NCBI GenBank assembly: GCA_016618085.1
Contig: JABLTG010000009.1
Coordinates: 1 to 64,000, forward strand
DNA: 64,000 nucleotides
Direction: 5' to 3'
Source of the DNA: Neovahlkampfia damariscottae
Taxonomy: Eukaryota; Heterolobosea; Selenaionea; Neovahlkampfiida; Neovahlkampfiidae
This document shows positions 11,242 through 20,517 of this stretch, in pieces. The stretch's first letter is position 1. Each line of letters opens with the position of its first letter. The position numbers were made by a program, and so were the translations under genes. Below the pieces are notes generated by a model. That model was given only the letters and a program-made list of their open reading frames with translations, ran no database searches and was not told where the DNA came from.

Positions 11242-12778
11242 TTAATTCACTTCCATACTTTGTTTGCTAGATTTTTTTTCCATAAAATAATCTAAAATTA
11301 AAAATCCACATAAAGTGACGAAACCAATGACACCAAAACCAGCCACAAATGCATAGAATAATCTCCAACTTTGCTCAATAATTTTACCAGCAAACATACC
11401 AAATAACATGGATCCTAAATAACTACCACCATCTGTAACTCCAATTAAAAATGCACTATAAGGTCCACCAAATGAAATTGCTATTGAAAAAAATGTTAAT
11501 TTTTGTTTGTTTTTTCATACCAAACACTCCTTGACTTTTGTTAAATCGATGTTATTTATTTTTTTTTTTCTTACCAAAGATAATAAGGAGGTGCTAAAAC
11601 AAAGAAACTGAAACCAAATATCGTTAATGCAAATGGAAATGGTATTTCAACACCAAAAACAGCAACCGCAATCATACAACCTGTAGACAAAACTGAACCG
11701 CAAAGAAGGTATATTATTTTGGTAATTGGATAATTAATTAATAAATCATAGATGAAACCACCAACAAAAACACCAATAACAGCACTTAATGAACAAACTG
11801 ATGAATATAAAGCAGCGTCACCTGAATCTAATTTATAAACTTCTGCTAAATATAAAGGAACGTATTCTTCATTAAAACTAAAAAGTGCAGTCATTGAAGT
11901 TTGTGCTAATAACATTAAATAAACTCTTGGACTGATAGCAAAGTATAAAATAGCAGCAAATATTCCTTTGTCATTTAAATCATGAATTTTTTCTTCTTCG
12001 TCTTCAAGCACCTCTTCTTTTGTATCTACATAAAGATTAACATCACTAGGTGAATCTTTTAATGGATATGCTGTAATTGCTACAATTATAACAATCAAAA
12101 TTGCGCAAATCCAAAATGAGTGTCTCCATGAAAGTGTAGCGAAACTTTTTAAAAGTAAACCAAGTCCAATTCTTCCTAAGAAATCACCTAAAGATCCACA
12201 TGATGATAATAAACCATAAACTCTTCCAATAACTTTCTTTGGAAACCAATTACCAACAATTTTTGTCATGGCCATCCAAGAACAAGATTGAGCAAATTTC
12301 ATTAAAGACCAAAAGAATACCATTAATCCAAAATTATATGAAAAACCAAAACCAACACTAGCACCAACAATTATCATTTGTGTTGAAAGCATAGCCCATT
12401 TACCACCAACAACATCTGTATAATAACCTAATATTAATTTTCCAAGTAAATAAATTCCAATTCCTGCTGAAATAATGTAACCTTTTTAACATTGTATTTA
12501 AATTTTTTTTTTAACACACCTGAACGTTCCTTGTTGAAAACTATTTTTGGATCATTTATGAGTAAATCAAATGAAACTGATAACAGAGCCCATGAACAAT
12601 AAACTGAAGTGACTCCAAGTGCTACACAAATAAAAGTAACAATTTGCCAAAAATAGAGTTTGAATGAGGATTGATTCTTTGACAAACTTTCCTCTTCATA
12701 AACAGGTGTATGATCGATGCTTTTTACTTCTGGTAACAAATTTGTATCCTCTGTGTTATTTAAACCATCTCCATCCAT
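11242..12778 (-). CDS. MFS transporter, sugar-phosphate/glycerol-3-phosphate type
   Basis: Three exons on the minus strand: 12778 to about 12519, about 12480 to 11575, and about 11480 to 11242, giving about 465 residues with roughly 12 hydrophobic segments. The signature QSCSWMAMTKIVGNWFPKK followed by GRVYGLLSSCGSLGDFLGR is the GlpT/UhpT/SLC37 (organophosphate:phosphate antiporter) pattern between helices 4 and 5. A long acidic central loop (EEVLEDEEEKIHDLNDK) separates the halves. The C-terminal exon reads GGPYSAFLIGVTDGGSY and ends in a short charged tail. The substrate is probably a phosphate ester such as glycerol-3-phosphate or a sugar phosphate; which membrane it sits in cannot be told. 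Confidence 0.8.
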
Positions 12779-12880
12779 TTCAATTTTATTGAAGGAGCTT
12801 TGATTGGTTCGAAAATTTTGACCAATTGGAAGAATATTTATCCATCATTGGAAGAATATTCATTTTTAGAGATGAAGATT

Positions 12881-14452
12881 TTATTCAAAAGTGAAAACAG
12901 TATTCGTTTCATTGATGATTGAAATAGAATCAGAAGTAACAACAACATGATTCATTGCTTTAGTTGGAATAACGAACGAATCAAAACTTGGTTTTGGATT
13001 TTCAATTAGAAAATCATGAAATATTTGACTTTTTAATTTATAGATATACCAATGATCCTCACCATCAAAAAGTAAAATCTTTCCTTTGAACTTTAAAATG
13101 ATTGAATTTGAATCTTGAACAAAATTTGGATTTGAATCATTCCAATTAGACCAAGGTTTCTTAGGTGAATAATGATCATCCAAAGGGAGATATTTAAAGT
13201 GATTTAGAGTCCATTCATTCATATCAAAGTTATATTGATATATTTCTTGTTTATCTTCTTTTGAAATTCCAAAAACCAATAAAACATCATTGAACAAAAT
13301 ATGTGAGAATTTGGTAAATCTGGATTTCAACATTGGTGATTTTTTTAATGAAATATCAACTTCATCACCAAATGGAGAATTTCCTTTAGATTCATTGAAT
13401 ATGGTCCATTGGTTTGATTCCAAATCAAATTTCAAAATGGAATTAAAATTTTTGATTTTTCCATCATGTTCATAATTGCCACCAAAAACAAATAATGAAT
13501 TTTTGTGAATCATTGAAAAATGATATTTTCTTGGTTCAATATCTAATGACTTGAATATTGACCATTTCTTTTCATTGATATCCAATATGTATAAATTGTT
13601 ATCTGCTGATTTTCCATTTAAATATTCACCTCCAAAAACATATAACTTGTTATTGTGATAAGAAATAGAACAATAATTTCTGTTTGATGGATATTGTCCT
13701 TCCGTCTTTACACTTGAAATCCAAATTCCATTTGAAAATTCAACCAGTCTTGATAATTTAGGATTGAAAAAATAAAAGACTTCATTTGATCTAATAGTAT
13801 AAACAAATGATGAAAAAAAAGTTTTTGAATCATCAAGGAACGAGTTTTGATCACATAAACCATTATAAACTTGATAATTTGCTTTAAAATTGAATAACTT
13901 TGGTTTGTCTGTTTCAATGAATAAATCTTCAAATACTGAAGAACCTTTCAAGACTTTGATGTAATTTTTGGTGATTTTTAAATTCATATTTGATATATCT
14001 GTTTCAATTGAATAAACATTTTTTTCTATTTTCTTGATTGATTTGCTGGAGTGGTCTTCTTCTATCGGTTTTTTTGCATTTGGTCCAAATATTGAAGATT
14101 TGTAAATCCAATTGATTTTCATATTTTCTTTATCAACATTAGTCACTTCTATTTCGTGTGTATGTTTTTTATGATTTTCTGTCGTGTGAACTTTTTTGTA
14201 TTTTCTTGAAATTTTCCACCTTGATGCTTTTTCACCATAAAGTGATTCAATAGTTTTTCCATTAAAATTTGGTGGCGATAAATGATTAAAATCTCTGAAG
14301 TAAAGAAATTCCCAAAAAAAATTTTTTGAAAGTTTTTTCTTAAATGTTTTGTTGCATTGTTGATGCAAAATGGCTTCCTCTGAATCTAAAAAATGGTAAA
14401 TATATGAAATATCGAATGAATTTAACAAATCTTTCAATGTTTTTTCGCTCAT
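12881..14452 (-). CDS. F-box-like kelch-repeat protein
   Basis: A single-exon protein of about 523 residues. The first 60 residues (LKDLLNSFDISYIYHFLD, EAILHQQCNKTFKKKL, WEFLYFRDF) resemble a degenerate F-box. From about residue 260 there are kelch blades: YCSISYHNNKLYVFGGEY, NLYILDINEKKWSIF, YHFSMIHKNSLFVFGGNY, ILKFDLESNQWTIF, SHILFNDVLLVFG and IYQYNFDMNEWTL. Each has the hydrophobic-(V/L)(F/Y)GG and spaced Tyr/Trp pattern. It probably acts as the substrate adaptor of an SCF ubiquitin ligase; the substrate is unknown. The frame opens at GTG 14455 but the first ATG is at 14452. ATTGG lies about 45 bases upstream. Confidence 0.72.
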   Translation of the reverse strand: MSEKTLKDLLNSFDISYIYHFLDSEEAILHQQCNKTFKKKLSKNFFWEFLYFRDFNHLSPPNFNGKTIESLYGEKASRWKISRKYKKVHTTENHKKHTHEIEVTNVDKENMKINWIYKSSIFGPNAKKPIEEDHSSKSIKKIEKNVYSIETDISNMNLKITKNYIKVLKGSSVFEDLFIETDKPKLFNFKANYQVYNGLCDQNSFLDDSKTFFSSFVYTIRSNEVFYFFNPKLSRLVEFSNGIWISSVKTEGQYPSNRNYCSISYHNNKLYVFGGEYLNGKSADNNLYILDINEKKWSIFKSLDIEPRKYHFSMIHKNSLFVFGGNYEHDGKIKNFNSILKFDLESNQWTIFNESKGNSPFGDEVDISLKKSPMLKSRFTKFSHILFNDVLLVFGISKEDKQEIYQYNFDMNEWTLNHFKYLPLDDHYSPKKPWSNWNDSNPNFVQDSNSIILKFKGKILLFDGEDHWYIYKLKSQIFHDFLIENPKPSFDSFVIPTKAMNHVVVTSDSISIINETNTVFTFE

Positions 14453-14533
14453 CACTTCGTTTGTCCAGATTCGGTGAAAAAAAATAGTGGAGTTTCATTG
14501 GATATCGGAGAAATTTATAAATAACAACAAGAA

Positions 14534-15673
14534 TTAAGACTCAACTTTATATTTCACTTGATGAACTGAATTGTTCATAAAAAGTTTTGAACCTAAAAAT
14601 TTGTGTGGTTGGGAATTGAATGACGTATCAATTGCCAAGCATGAAATTGAAAGTTCTTGAATATTTTTGGGAACTTTGAATTCTTTTTTCCATGATACCA
14701 ATCTAAACTTCTCATTATTTCTTATTTCATCAACTTCTTCATAATTTTCTCCTTCATCGAATGAAACCAAAACTTTGGCAATTTTTTGACAATTTCCTGT
14801 GAAAGCAATACCTTGAATATTTAATTTATCATCTTCTTTGAGAACAACAGAGTCATGAGGAATCAATATTTTACTGTTAACATTCAAATCCTTTAATTTT
14901 TCATCATTGAATAACAAAGATAAGCTAGGAATAGATTCGTCTGCTATGGTCATAATTGTAATTCTTGAAAGCCATTTAACTGAATTACATGCTGCATATC
15001 CAGGTACAATCACTCGAATTGGATAACCATGGCAAGGTAAAAGTTGTTGGTTGTTCATTTCATAAACCAATAAAACTTCATTTGATATTCCTTTAGAAAA
15101 TGGAATAAAATTTTCAAAATGAAATTTTTCAAAATTATCTTTCATAATTTCATCAAATCCTTCAAAACAAATAACAATGTCAGATTCATTTTTTATCAAT
15201 TTGATCATTTCAATCATTCCTGAGTCATTTAAGACTTCATTCAATCTACAACCAGTAAAAATAGTATTTCCTATGAAATTTTCTATTTGGTTTTCTGGGT
15301 TTGAATTTTCTATATTGGATGATTTGTTATTTCTTCGAAAACCTGAACCAACTAGACAAGTTTCTGATGAATATTTTTGAAATTTATTTTTCAGTTCTTT
15401 CAGATTGTAGGAATTTTGTTTTTTAGATGAACCAAGGTCAATTTTAATTTCTAGTTGATAATTTTCTTCTTTTATTTTTGGAATATTTCCATGGTTATTT
15501 ACAAAGAAACTGGAAGTTGGAGTTATTGATTTTTTCATTAAAATGTTGTTTGAAGGTTCTATTTTCAAAGGAAATGAAGAGATGATTGTCATAGAATCTG
15601 CATCTTTTCCATTGTACTCTTGGTTTTGTTTCATTTTTTTTGAGATCAATTTGATGTTATTGGATGATTTCAT
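14534..15673 (-). CDS. Sulfite-oxidase-family molybdopterin protein, active-site Cys not seen
   Basis: A single-exon 379-residue protein. ITPTSSFFVNNHGNIPKI matches the start of the Mo-cofactor domain (TP...FF.RNH..VP). GISNEVLLVYEMNNQQLLP, CHGYPIRVIVPGYA and SVKWLSRI match the conserved core of sulfite oxidase and plant-type nitrate reductase. The last 110 residues fit the dimerisation domain (GIAFTGNCQKIAKVLVSFDEG). At the position of the molybdenum-binding cysteine motif CAGNRR the protein reads GSGFRR, so the ligand Cys appears lost, and the RNH Arg is Asn. There is no cytochrome b5 domain. It is thus either a degenerate paralogue, a molybdopterin-binding protein without oxidase activity, or a member of a divergent subfamily. 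Confidence 0.75.
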   Translation of the reverse strand: MKSSNNIKLISKKMKQNQEYNGKDADSMTIISSFPLKIEPSNNILMKKSITPTSSFFVNNHGNIPKIKEENYQLEIKIDLGSSKKQNSYNLKELKNKFQKYSSETCLVGSGFRRNNKSSNIENSNPENQIENFIGNTIFTGCRLNEVLNDSGMIEMIKLIKNESDIVICFEGFDEIMKDNFEKFHFENFIPFSKGISNEVLLVYEMNNQQLLPCHGYPIRVIVPGYAACNSVKWLSRITIMTIADESIPSLSLLFNDEKLKDLNVNSKILIPHDSVVLKEDDKLNIQGIAFTGNCQKIAKVLVSFDEGENYEEVDEIRNNEKFRLVSWKKEFKVPKNIQELSISCLAIDTSFNSQPHKFLGSKLFMNNSVHQVKYKVES

Positions 15674-15967
15674 TCAAAGAAATCAATGCACTGCAAAAGT
15701 ATGTTACAAATCTTAGAGTTTCTCTGTGGTAAACTTCAGTTTTCTTTGAAGGTAAAAATTGTTCAGTAAAATCACAAAGTGATTTTATTCAAAACCACAG
15801 ATTTCCAATTTCTGAGTGAATGACATATTCAAGAGATGGAAATTCCTCTTGATATTGATACAAGATGCGGAAATTTGTAACATGAGTTGACAAAAAAATG
15901 ATGCCTGTTCAACAACATCAACTTCATTTTAAGATAAAAAAAGAAGCTGATTGGATCAAAAATAAAA
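15674..15967. other. Intergenic with short palindrome
   Basis: 294 bases between divergent genes. A perfect hairpin TAAAATCAC-AAA-GTGATTTTA lies at 15767-15787. ATTGG lies about 15 bases before the + strand ATG at 15968. Nothing else is seen. Confidence 0.4.
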
Positions 15968-16982
15968 ATGAGAATTGTCAGTAAAAGTGATGTTCTGAAT
16001 TCAATTTCAATGAAAGAAGCCATTGAAGTTATGGAAGAAGGCTTTTGTCAATTCCATGAGAAAAAAGTTCTTCAACCTCTTCGGACAATTTTGAACACTT
16101 CCAATGGCGTAAGGATTTTTCTTTTTTTTAATTTCAAAGCCTACATTATTTATGCCTTCTAGTGTGGAAAAGACTTCAAGTCTTGGTTTGAAAGTTGTTT
16201 CTGTGAGAGGAGAAAATCCAAAAAAAAACTTACCATCAGTTCCTGGAGCCATTATTATTGTAAATGAAGAAACTGGTGTTATTGATGGTGTAGTTGATGC
16301 TTCAGAATTGACAGCTATTAGAACAGCTGCTGGATCATCTGTAGCCACAAAATATTTGGCAAAAGAAAATACCAATAAAATTGTGTGTTTTGGTTCAGGT
16401 GCCCAAGCAAAATGGCACATTAAAGGAATGATATCTATAAGACCTATGGTTCAAAAGGTTGTCATTTATAGCCGTAAAATCGAAAATGCGAAGAGTTTAT
16501 GTGAAACATTATCAAAAGAATATTCCAATGTAGAATTTACTTCTACTGATGATGGAAACAAGGAAATACCAGATGCTGATATTATAATAACTGCAACTAA
16601 TACAAGTATACCACTTTTTGATGGTAAATTATTGCCAAAAGGAGTTCATTTAAATTGTGTTGGAAGTTATACACCAAAAATGCAAGAAGTTGATGAAATT
16701 ACCATTCAAAGAAGTAAAATATGTGTTGATGATTTAGAATCAGTTTTAGAAGAGGCTGGTGATATTATCATTCCACTTGAAAAAAAATTAATTGATCAAT
16801 CACAAATCAAAAGTGATTTAGGCAAATTGAGCTCTGAAAAAAAAAGTTTTAGGGATTCAGATTTTGATATTACATTATTCAAAAGTGTTGGGTTATCTTT
16901 TCAAGATATTGTTATTGGGCATTTTGTGTTAAAAGCATGTGAAAAAAATGGATTTGGAACGATAGTCAATTTAGATAAATGA
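15968..16982 (+). CDS. Ornithine cyclodeaminase / mu-crystallin family enzyme
   Basis: Two exons, 15968-16108 and 16140-16982, with a 31-nt phase-0 intron; 327 residues. Family hallmarks: PTLFMPSSVEKTSSLGLKVV, GVIDGVVDASELTAIRTAA (catalytic/substrate RTAA), the Rossmann fingerprint VCFGSGAQAKWH, DADIIITATNTSIPLF and HLNCVGSYTPKMQEVD. Members are NAD(P)-dependent: ornithine cyclodeaminase makes proline, mu-crystallin (CRYM) reduces ketimines, and others act on alanine or lysine. Substrate cannot be assigned from sequence alone. The family is common in bacteria, and the compact form would also fit an old transfer. Its stop is one base away from the convergent F-box/SPRY gene. Confidence 0.88.
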
Positions 16983-16983
16983 T

Positions 16984-17967
16984 TTATTCTTGATCCAAAT
17001 AGTGTTGCATTCCTTGTAAAAACTCATTTACTTGTTGATCATTTGATATTTGATCAAATTCACCAAGTAACTCATTCAATCGAAATAAGTTTAGTTGTGT
17101 TTCTTCTTCCATTTCTTCATCTTCTTGTTCCAACAAATACTCTACTTCTTCTTCTAACTTTTCTAAAGATAATTTTGAAAGATCAAATTGAAAATCCTTG
17201 TTTCCAAAATTTGCTTTTATTTTACAACTTCTCCAAAGTCCAACACACGGATACAAGTCATCAATTTCACTTTCACAAGCTATCCCCATAAATTCTCCAT
17301 TTTTGGTGAAAAATACCTTTGATTTTGGTTTCCAATATCCACAACCAATGACATCATTTTTACCAAATCGCTCATGACGGTTATTTCCAAAGGCTGATTC
17401 AATAAAAAAATTACCATCATCACCATGATAACCAACACTCCCTTTTTGCCATCCTGGTTGTCTTTTTAATGGGTATTTTTTGTGAACTAAGCCAACAGAA
17501 TTTATATTTCCAGCAGGTGAATCAACAATTGAAACTTCAAAATAAAATATGTCACACTTTGAATGAATTGGTTGGACAGTTTTTACCAATCTATCTGATT
17601 CAATATCGTATATTGCTGTGAAACTTGTGCTATCATTGATTTTTATGGCATTAAATTTCGTAGAAAAATGATAACTTTCTGTAACCGGATACAACTTTTG
17701 AAAGAGCTTTTTTAATTGTAAACATTTGTTATTTGTGTATATATCTAAGTTTTTTTCTTGTAATTTTATCAGATTTTGTACATTTTGAGGTGACAGTTGC
17801 GATTGTGTTTCACATCTTTTCAGCCAGTTTTTTTCAATTGAAGAATAGAAAAACCATTTTCTATTTATAAGAGAAACAACTTGTATTAACTCTTCTTCTG
17901 GTAAAAATTCTATGATTTCCATAATCATTTCGTCTGGAATTGTTTCCATGCACCACTTCATGTTCAT
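16984..17967 (-). CDS. F-box/SPRY domain protein
   Basis: A single-exon protein of about 327 residues. The F-box is at residues about 8-50 (IPDEMIMEIIEFLPEEEL, VVSLINRKWFFYS). The SPRY domain is at about 115-270: FYFEVSIVDSPAG, VGLVHKKYPLKRQPGW, SVGYHGDDGNFF, VIGCGYWKPKSKVFFTKNGE and LYPCVGLWRSCKIKANFG. A helical acidic tail follows (LEEEVEYLLEQEDEEMEEE), perhaps CTLH-like. F-box links to Skp1-cullin ligases and SPRY would bind the substrate, as in Fbxo45. The frame stays open to 18030, but there is no ATG there; the ATG at 17967 lies 31 bases after an ATTGG at 17998-18002, so I chose it. Confidence 0.85.
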   Translation of the reverse strand: MNMKWCMETIPDEMIMEIIEFLPEEELIQVVSLINRKWFFYSSIEKNWLKRCETQSQLSPQNVQNLIKLQEKNLDIYTNNKCLQLKKLFQKLYPVTESYHFSTKFNAIKINDSTSFTAIYDIESDRLVKTVQPIHSKCDIFYFEVSIVDSPAGNINSVGLVHKKYPLKRQPGWQKGSVGYHGDDGNFFIESAFGNNRHERFGKNDVIGCGYWKPKSKVFFTKNGEFMGIACESEIDDLYPCVGLWRSCKIKANFGNKDFQFDLSKLSLEKLEEEVEYLLEQEDEEMEEETQLNLFRLNELLGEFDQISNDQQVNEFLQGMQHYLDQE

Positions 17968-18039
17968 TTGAGGATTAAATTTGGATAAAATGATCTGATT
18001 GGCTGGTTTTATTGATTTTCTTTCTTTCAAAAAAATTAT

Positions 18040-19188
18040 TTATTCAAGATGTTCTTTCATTATAGATACTTCTACGGATTCAATTTCAACATAATTTTTT
18101 TTTTCTTTTCCTCTTTTGGATGCAAATTCAAGAATTTCTTTGGCAATATTCAATCCTGTGGCTATTTCAAAACCTTCAAAACCAGGAGACGCATTAATTT
18201 CACAGATTTTATAACCATTTTCATCTATTAAAAAGTCAACACCACAAATGTCAAGTCCAACGGACGCAGCAGTTTGAATTGATAAAGATTTCAATTCATC
18301 ATTTAATTCAACTTTTTTGACCATTCCACCTTTGTGAAAGTTTGATTTATAACCTGTTTTTGCAATTCTCATCATTGCACCAATCACTTTTCCTCCAATA
18401 ACTATCACCCTAATGTCCCTTCCTGATGAAAATTTGATGAATTCTTGAATGACTAAAGTTTTTGATTCGTCCAATAATTCTGAAAGATCTTTTAATTCTT
18501 CTTCACCATTGATTTTCATTATTCCTTTTCCTTGTGAACTTGTTGATTTTTTCAAAATGAATGGATAGGAAAAATTTTTTTCAATGAAAGCAGGTTCCAT
18601 TGGAAATTTCACCAACATTGATTTTGGTATTGGGAATTTTTTTGAGCTCCAAACTTGATAACAAGAGAATTTATCACTTGCATAAGTTAAACTTCTCCAA
18701 TCATTTATAATTTCAACTCCAGCACGTTCAAAATGTTTCAATGCACTCTTGGCTAGATAATCTAATTTTGAACCAAATCTTGGAATAATAGCTGAAGGTA
18801 GATTATCTTTTTCAATCTTTTCACCTTTATAAAAAATAATTGTTCCTTCTTTTGAATCAGTTACCAAATCAAAATTTGTTGAAATTTTCCACTCTAATTG
18901 TATGTTCATTTCGTAAGCTGTTTGCATCATTCTTTTAGTTCCATAATTATAAAAGTCATTGATTCTAATGATCCAAATTTTTTGACTTGGATTTTCAAGT
19001 TTCCTTTCATAAAATTTTGTGTCTTGAGCATTGTAAAAAAGTATTTTGTTTTCACTGCGAAAAGAAGGTTTTAAGTTGTAATTCAAATAGGATTTTGGTA
19101 TTCCAACTTCTACTTGTTCCTTTTCTTCATTTCCATTTTCTGTTGAAACGATTAGAGGAATTCTGAGTTTTTCTTTTTCCTCTTTCAT
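18040..19188 (-). CDS. RimK-like ATP-grasp ligase
   Basis: A single-exon 382-residue protein. The ATP-grasp core is at about 150-350: SDKFSCYQVWSSKKFPIPKS, YPFILKKSTSSQGKGIMKI, VIQEFIKFSSGRDIRVIVIG, AMMRIAKTGYKSNFHKGG, AASVGLDICGVDFLIDENG and CEINASPGFEGFE. These are the motifs of the RimK/RIMKL/GshB-like group that adds amino acids (usually Glu) to a carboxylate: ribosomal protein S6, N-acetylaspartate or coenzyme tails. The N-terminal 150 residues form the usual pre-ATP-grasp fold (IWIIRINDFYNYGTKRMM). The substrate is unknown. ATTGG lies about 25 bases upstream of the ATG. Confidence 0.88.
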   Translation of the reverse strand: MKEEKEKLRIPLIVSTENGNEEKEQVEVGIPKSYLNYNLKPSFRSENKILFYNAQDTKFYERKLENPSQKIWIIRINDFYNYGTKRMMQTAYEMNIQLEWKISTNFDLVTDSKEGTIIFYKGEKIEKDNLPSAIIPRFGSKLDYLAKSALKHFERAGVEIINDWRSLTYASDKFSCYQVWSSKKFPIPKSMLVKFPMEPAFIEKNFSYPFILKKSTSSQGKGIMKINGEEELKDLSELLDESKTLVIQEFIKFSSGRDIRVIVIGGKVIGAMMRIAKTGYKSNFHKGGMVKKVELNDELKSLSIQTAASVGLDICGVDFLIDENGYKICEINASPGFEGFEIATGLNIAKEILEFASKRGKEKKNYVEIESVEVSIMKEHLE

Positions 19189-19337
19189 GTCGGTTATTGT
19201 GAGAAGTTGATTGGATAATTTCTGAGAACCTAATGATACAAATAAAATAATTTCTGAATGATATTCTTTAAGAACTTACTTCAGAAATTTAACACAAAAC
19301 TATTGGTCCAAAAATCCAAACAAAAAAAAAGAAACTG

Positions 19338-20424
19338 ATGGAAGGAGAACCGAGCAAAGAATTTCTAAACCTTCTGAACTCAATTGAAATGAGAATTATG
19401 GATAGTAAAAAACATACTTTATTTTTATTTTCTTTTAAAGCCAGCACACCACAAGGTTCTGGAATTCAAAATATTCTACACAGAATTGACGATAATTTAC
19501 AATGGTAAAAAATATAAAGCTAAATTTGAAAGGAATACTGTACTTGATAAATACTCTTTGCTCCTTAGTCAATTCAATCAAATAGAAGGAGCGTTAAAAC
19601 AAAATGAAGAATTATTAAAACACACAACTCTTCTACCAAAAGAAAGACATGAAAGACCTGAATACGGTAAAAATAAAACTGTAAAATAACAAATAGTACC
19701 TGAATTAATGTCTGTTTATATGCCAGATATGGATGATTTGAATCAACCTGTGTTAGATGTTTCATTTGATTCAAATCAAATTATTGAACATAATAATTTT
19801 TGTTCTAGGTTACAAGATGAATTTTTAAAACAATTAAAAACAACAAATTTTAAATACAAACCAAAACAAATTGAAAAAAAATCAGAAAATCCACTTTTAG
19901 AGTCAATTTTCACTGGGAAAGGTTTGAAGAAAGAAGTTATTGAAAATGAAAAGAAAAAACGTTCAGATACATTGAGACTATCACCAAAAGAAGAAACAGC
20001 TGAAGTTAAAGTTCCAAAACCAAAAAAAAGAAAACGTGAAACTGCACCTCAAATACCACATCAATCTCATATAGATTTGTCAAATTCACAACAACCACAC
20101 GTGATGCATCAACAACATTCTACTATGATGCACATGCAACAACCACCAATGACTCAAAATAATTATAATAATCTCTCAAGACAAGTTCAAAATAATTTTA
20201 ATGTTTATTTCCGTCCTCAACCTCAAAATCCAACTAGACCAGTTCAAGGAAATCAAAATTATATGGTATATCCACAGCAATCACAACAACCACAGCAAAA
20301 TCCTAATTTTTATACAAATCCAGGTTTGGGTCAATTTCAGCAAGGGATGAAAGGTCAACAAACTTCACAAAATTTTCAAAGACAAAAAGTTCAAAAAATG
20401 AATCAAAATCAAATGAAAAAATAA
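19338..20424 (+). CDS. MED8-like Mediator subunit (tentative)
   Basis: Exons 19338-19404, 19441-19455 (15 nt, may be skipped in frame), 19484-19666 and 19697-20424; 330 residues with the micro-exon. The N-terminal 130 residues are helical: SKEFLNLLNSIEMRI, then LDKYSLLLSQFNQIEGALK, then LLPKERHERPEYVPELM and PDMDDLN. A helix with SxFxxLSxQLxxLxxxLK followed by a proline-containing linker is typical of Mediator MED8. The rest is a basic nuclear-type segment (PKPKKRKRE) and a long Gln/Asn/His/Pro-rich low-complexity tail, common in transcription regulators of such genomes. An unknown transcription factor is the alternative. ATTGG at 19302-19306 precedes the ATG. Confidence 0.4.
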
Positions 20425-20472
20425 ATGGTGAGATGCTTGATTGCGGAGTTTTTTATTACCATTTTTATTCCT

Positions 20473-20477
20473 CCAAT
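20473..20477 (+). promoter_or_regulatory. CCAAT box that decides the PPS-like start
   Basis: CCAATC lies downstream of the first in-frame ATG (20425) and 41 bases before the second (20518). Since such boxes sit just upstream of starts elsewhere in the window, the second ATG is preferred. Confidence 0.35.
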
Positions 20478-20517
20478 CAAATCATACATCTACTTGATCC
20501 TTTGCAACTGTGCTGTC

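Noticed and set aside
20425-20517. Upstream ATG for the PPS-like gene abutting the MED8-like stop
   Set aside because: It would add a hydrophobic leader absent from the family and place the CCAAT box inside the coding sequence; kept only as an alternative.
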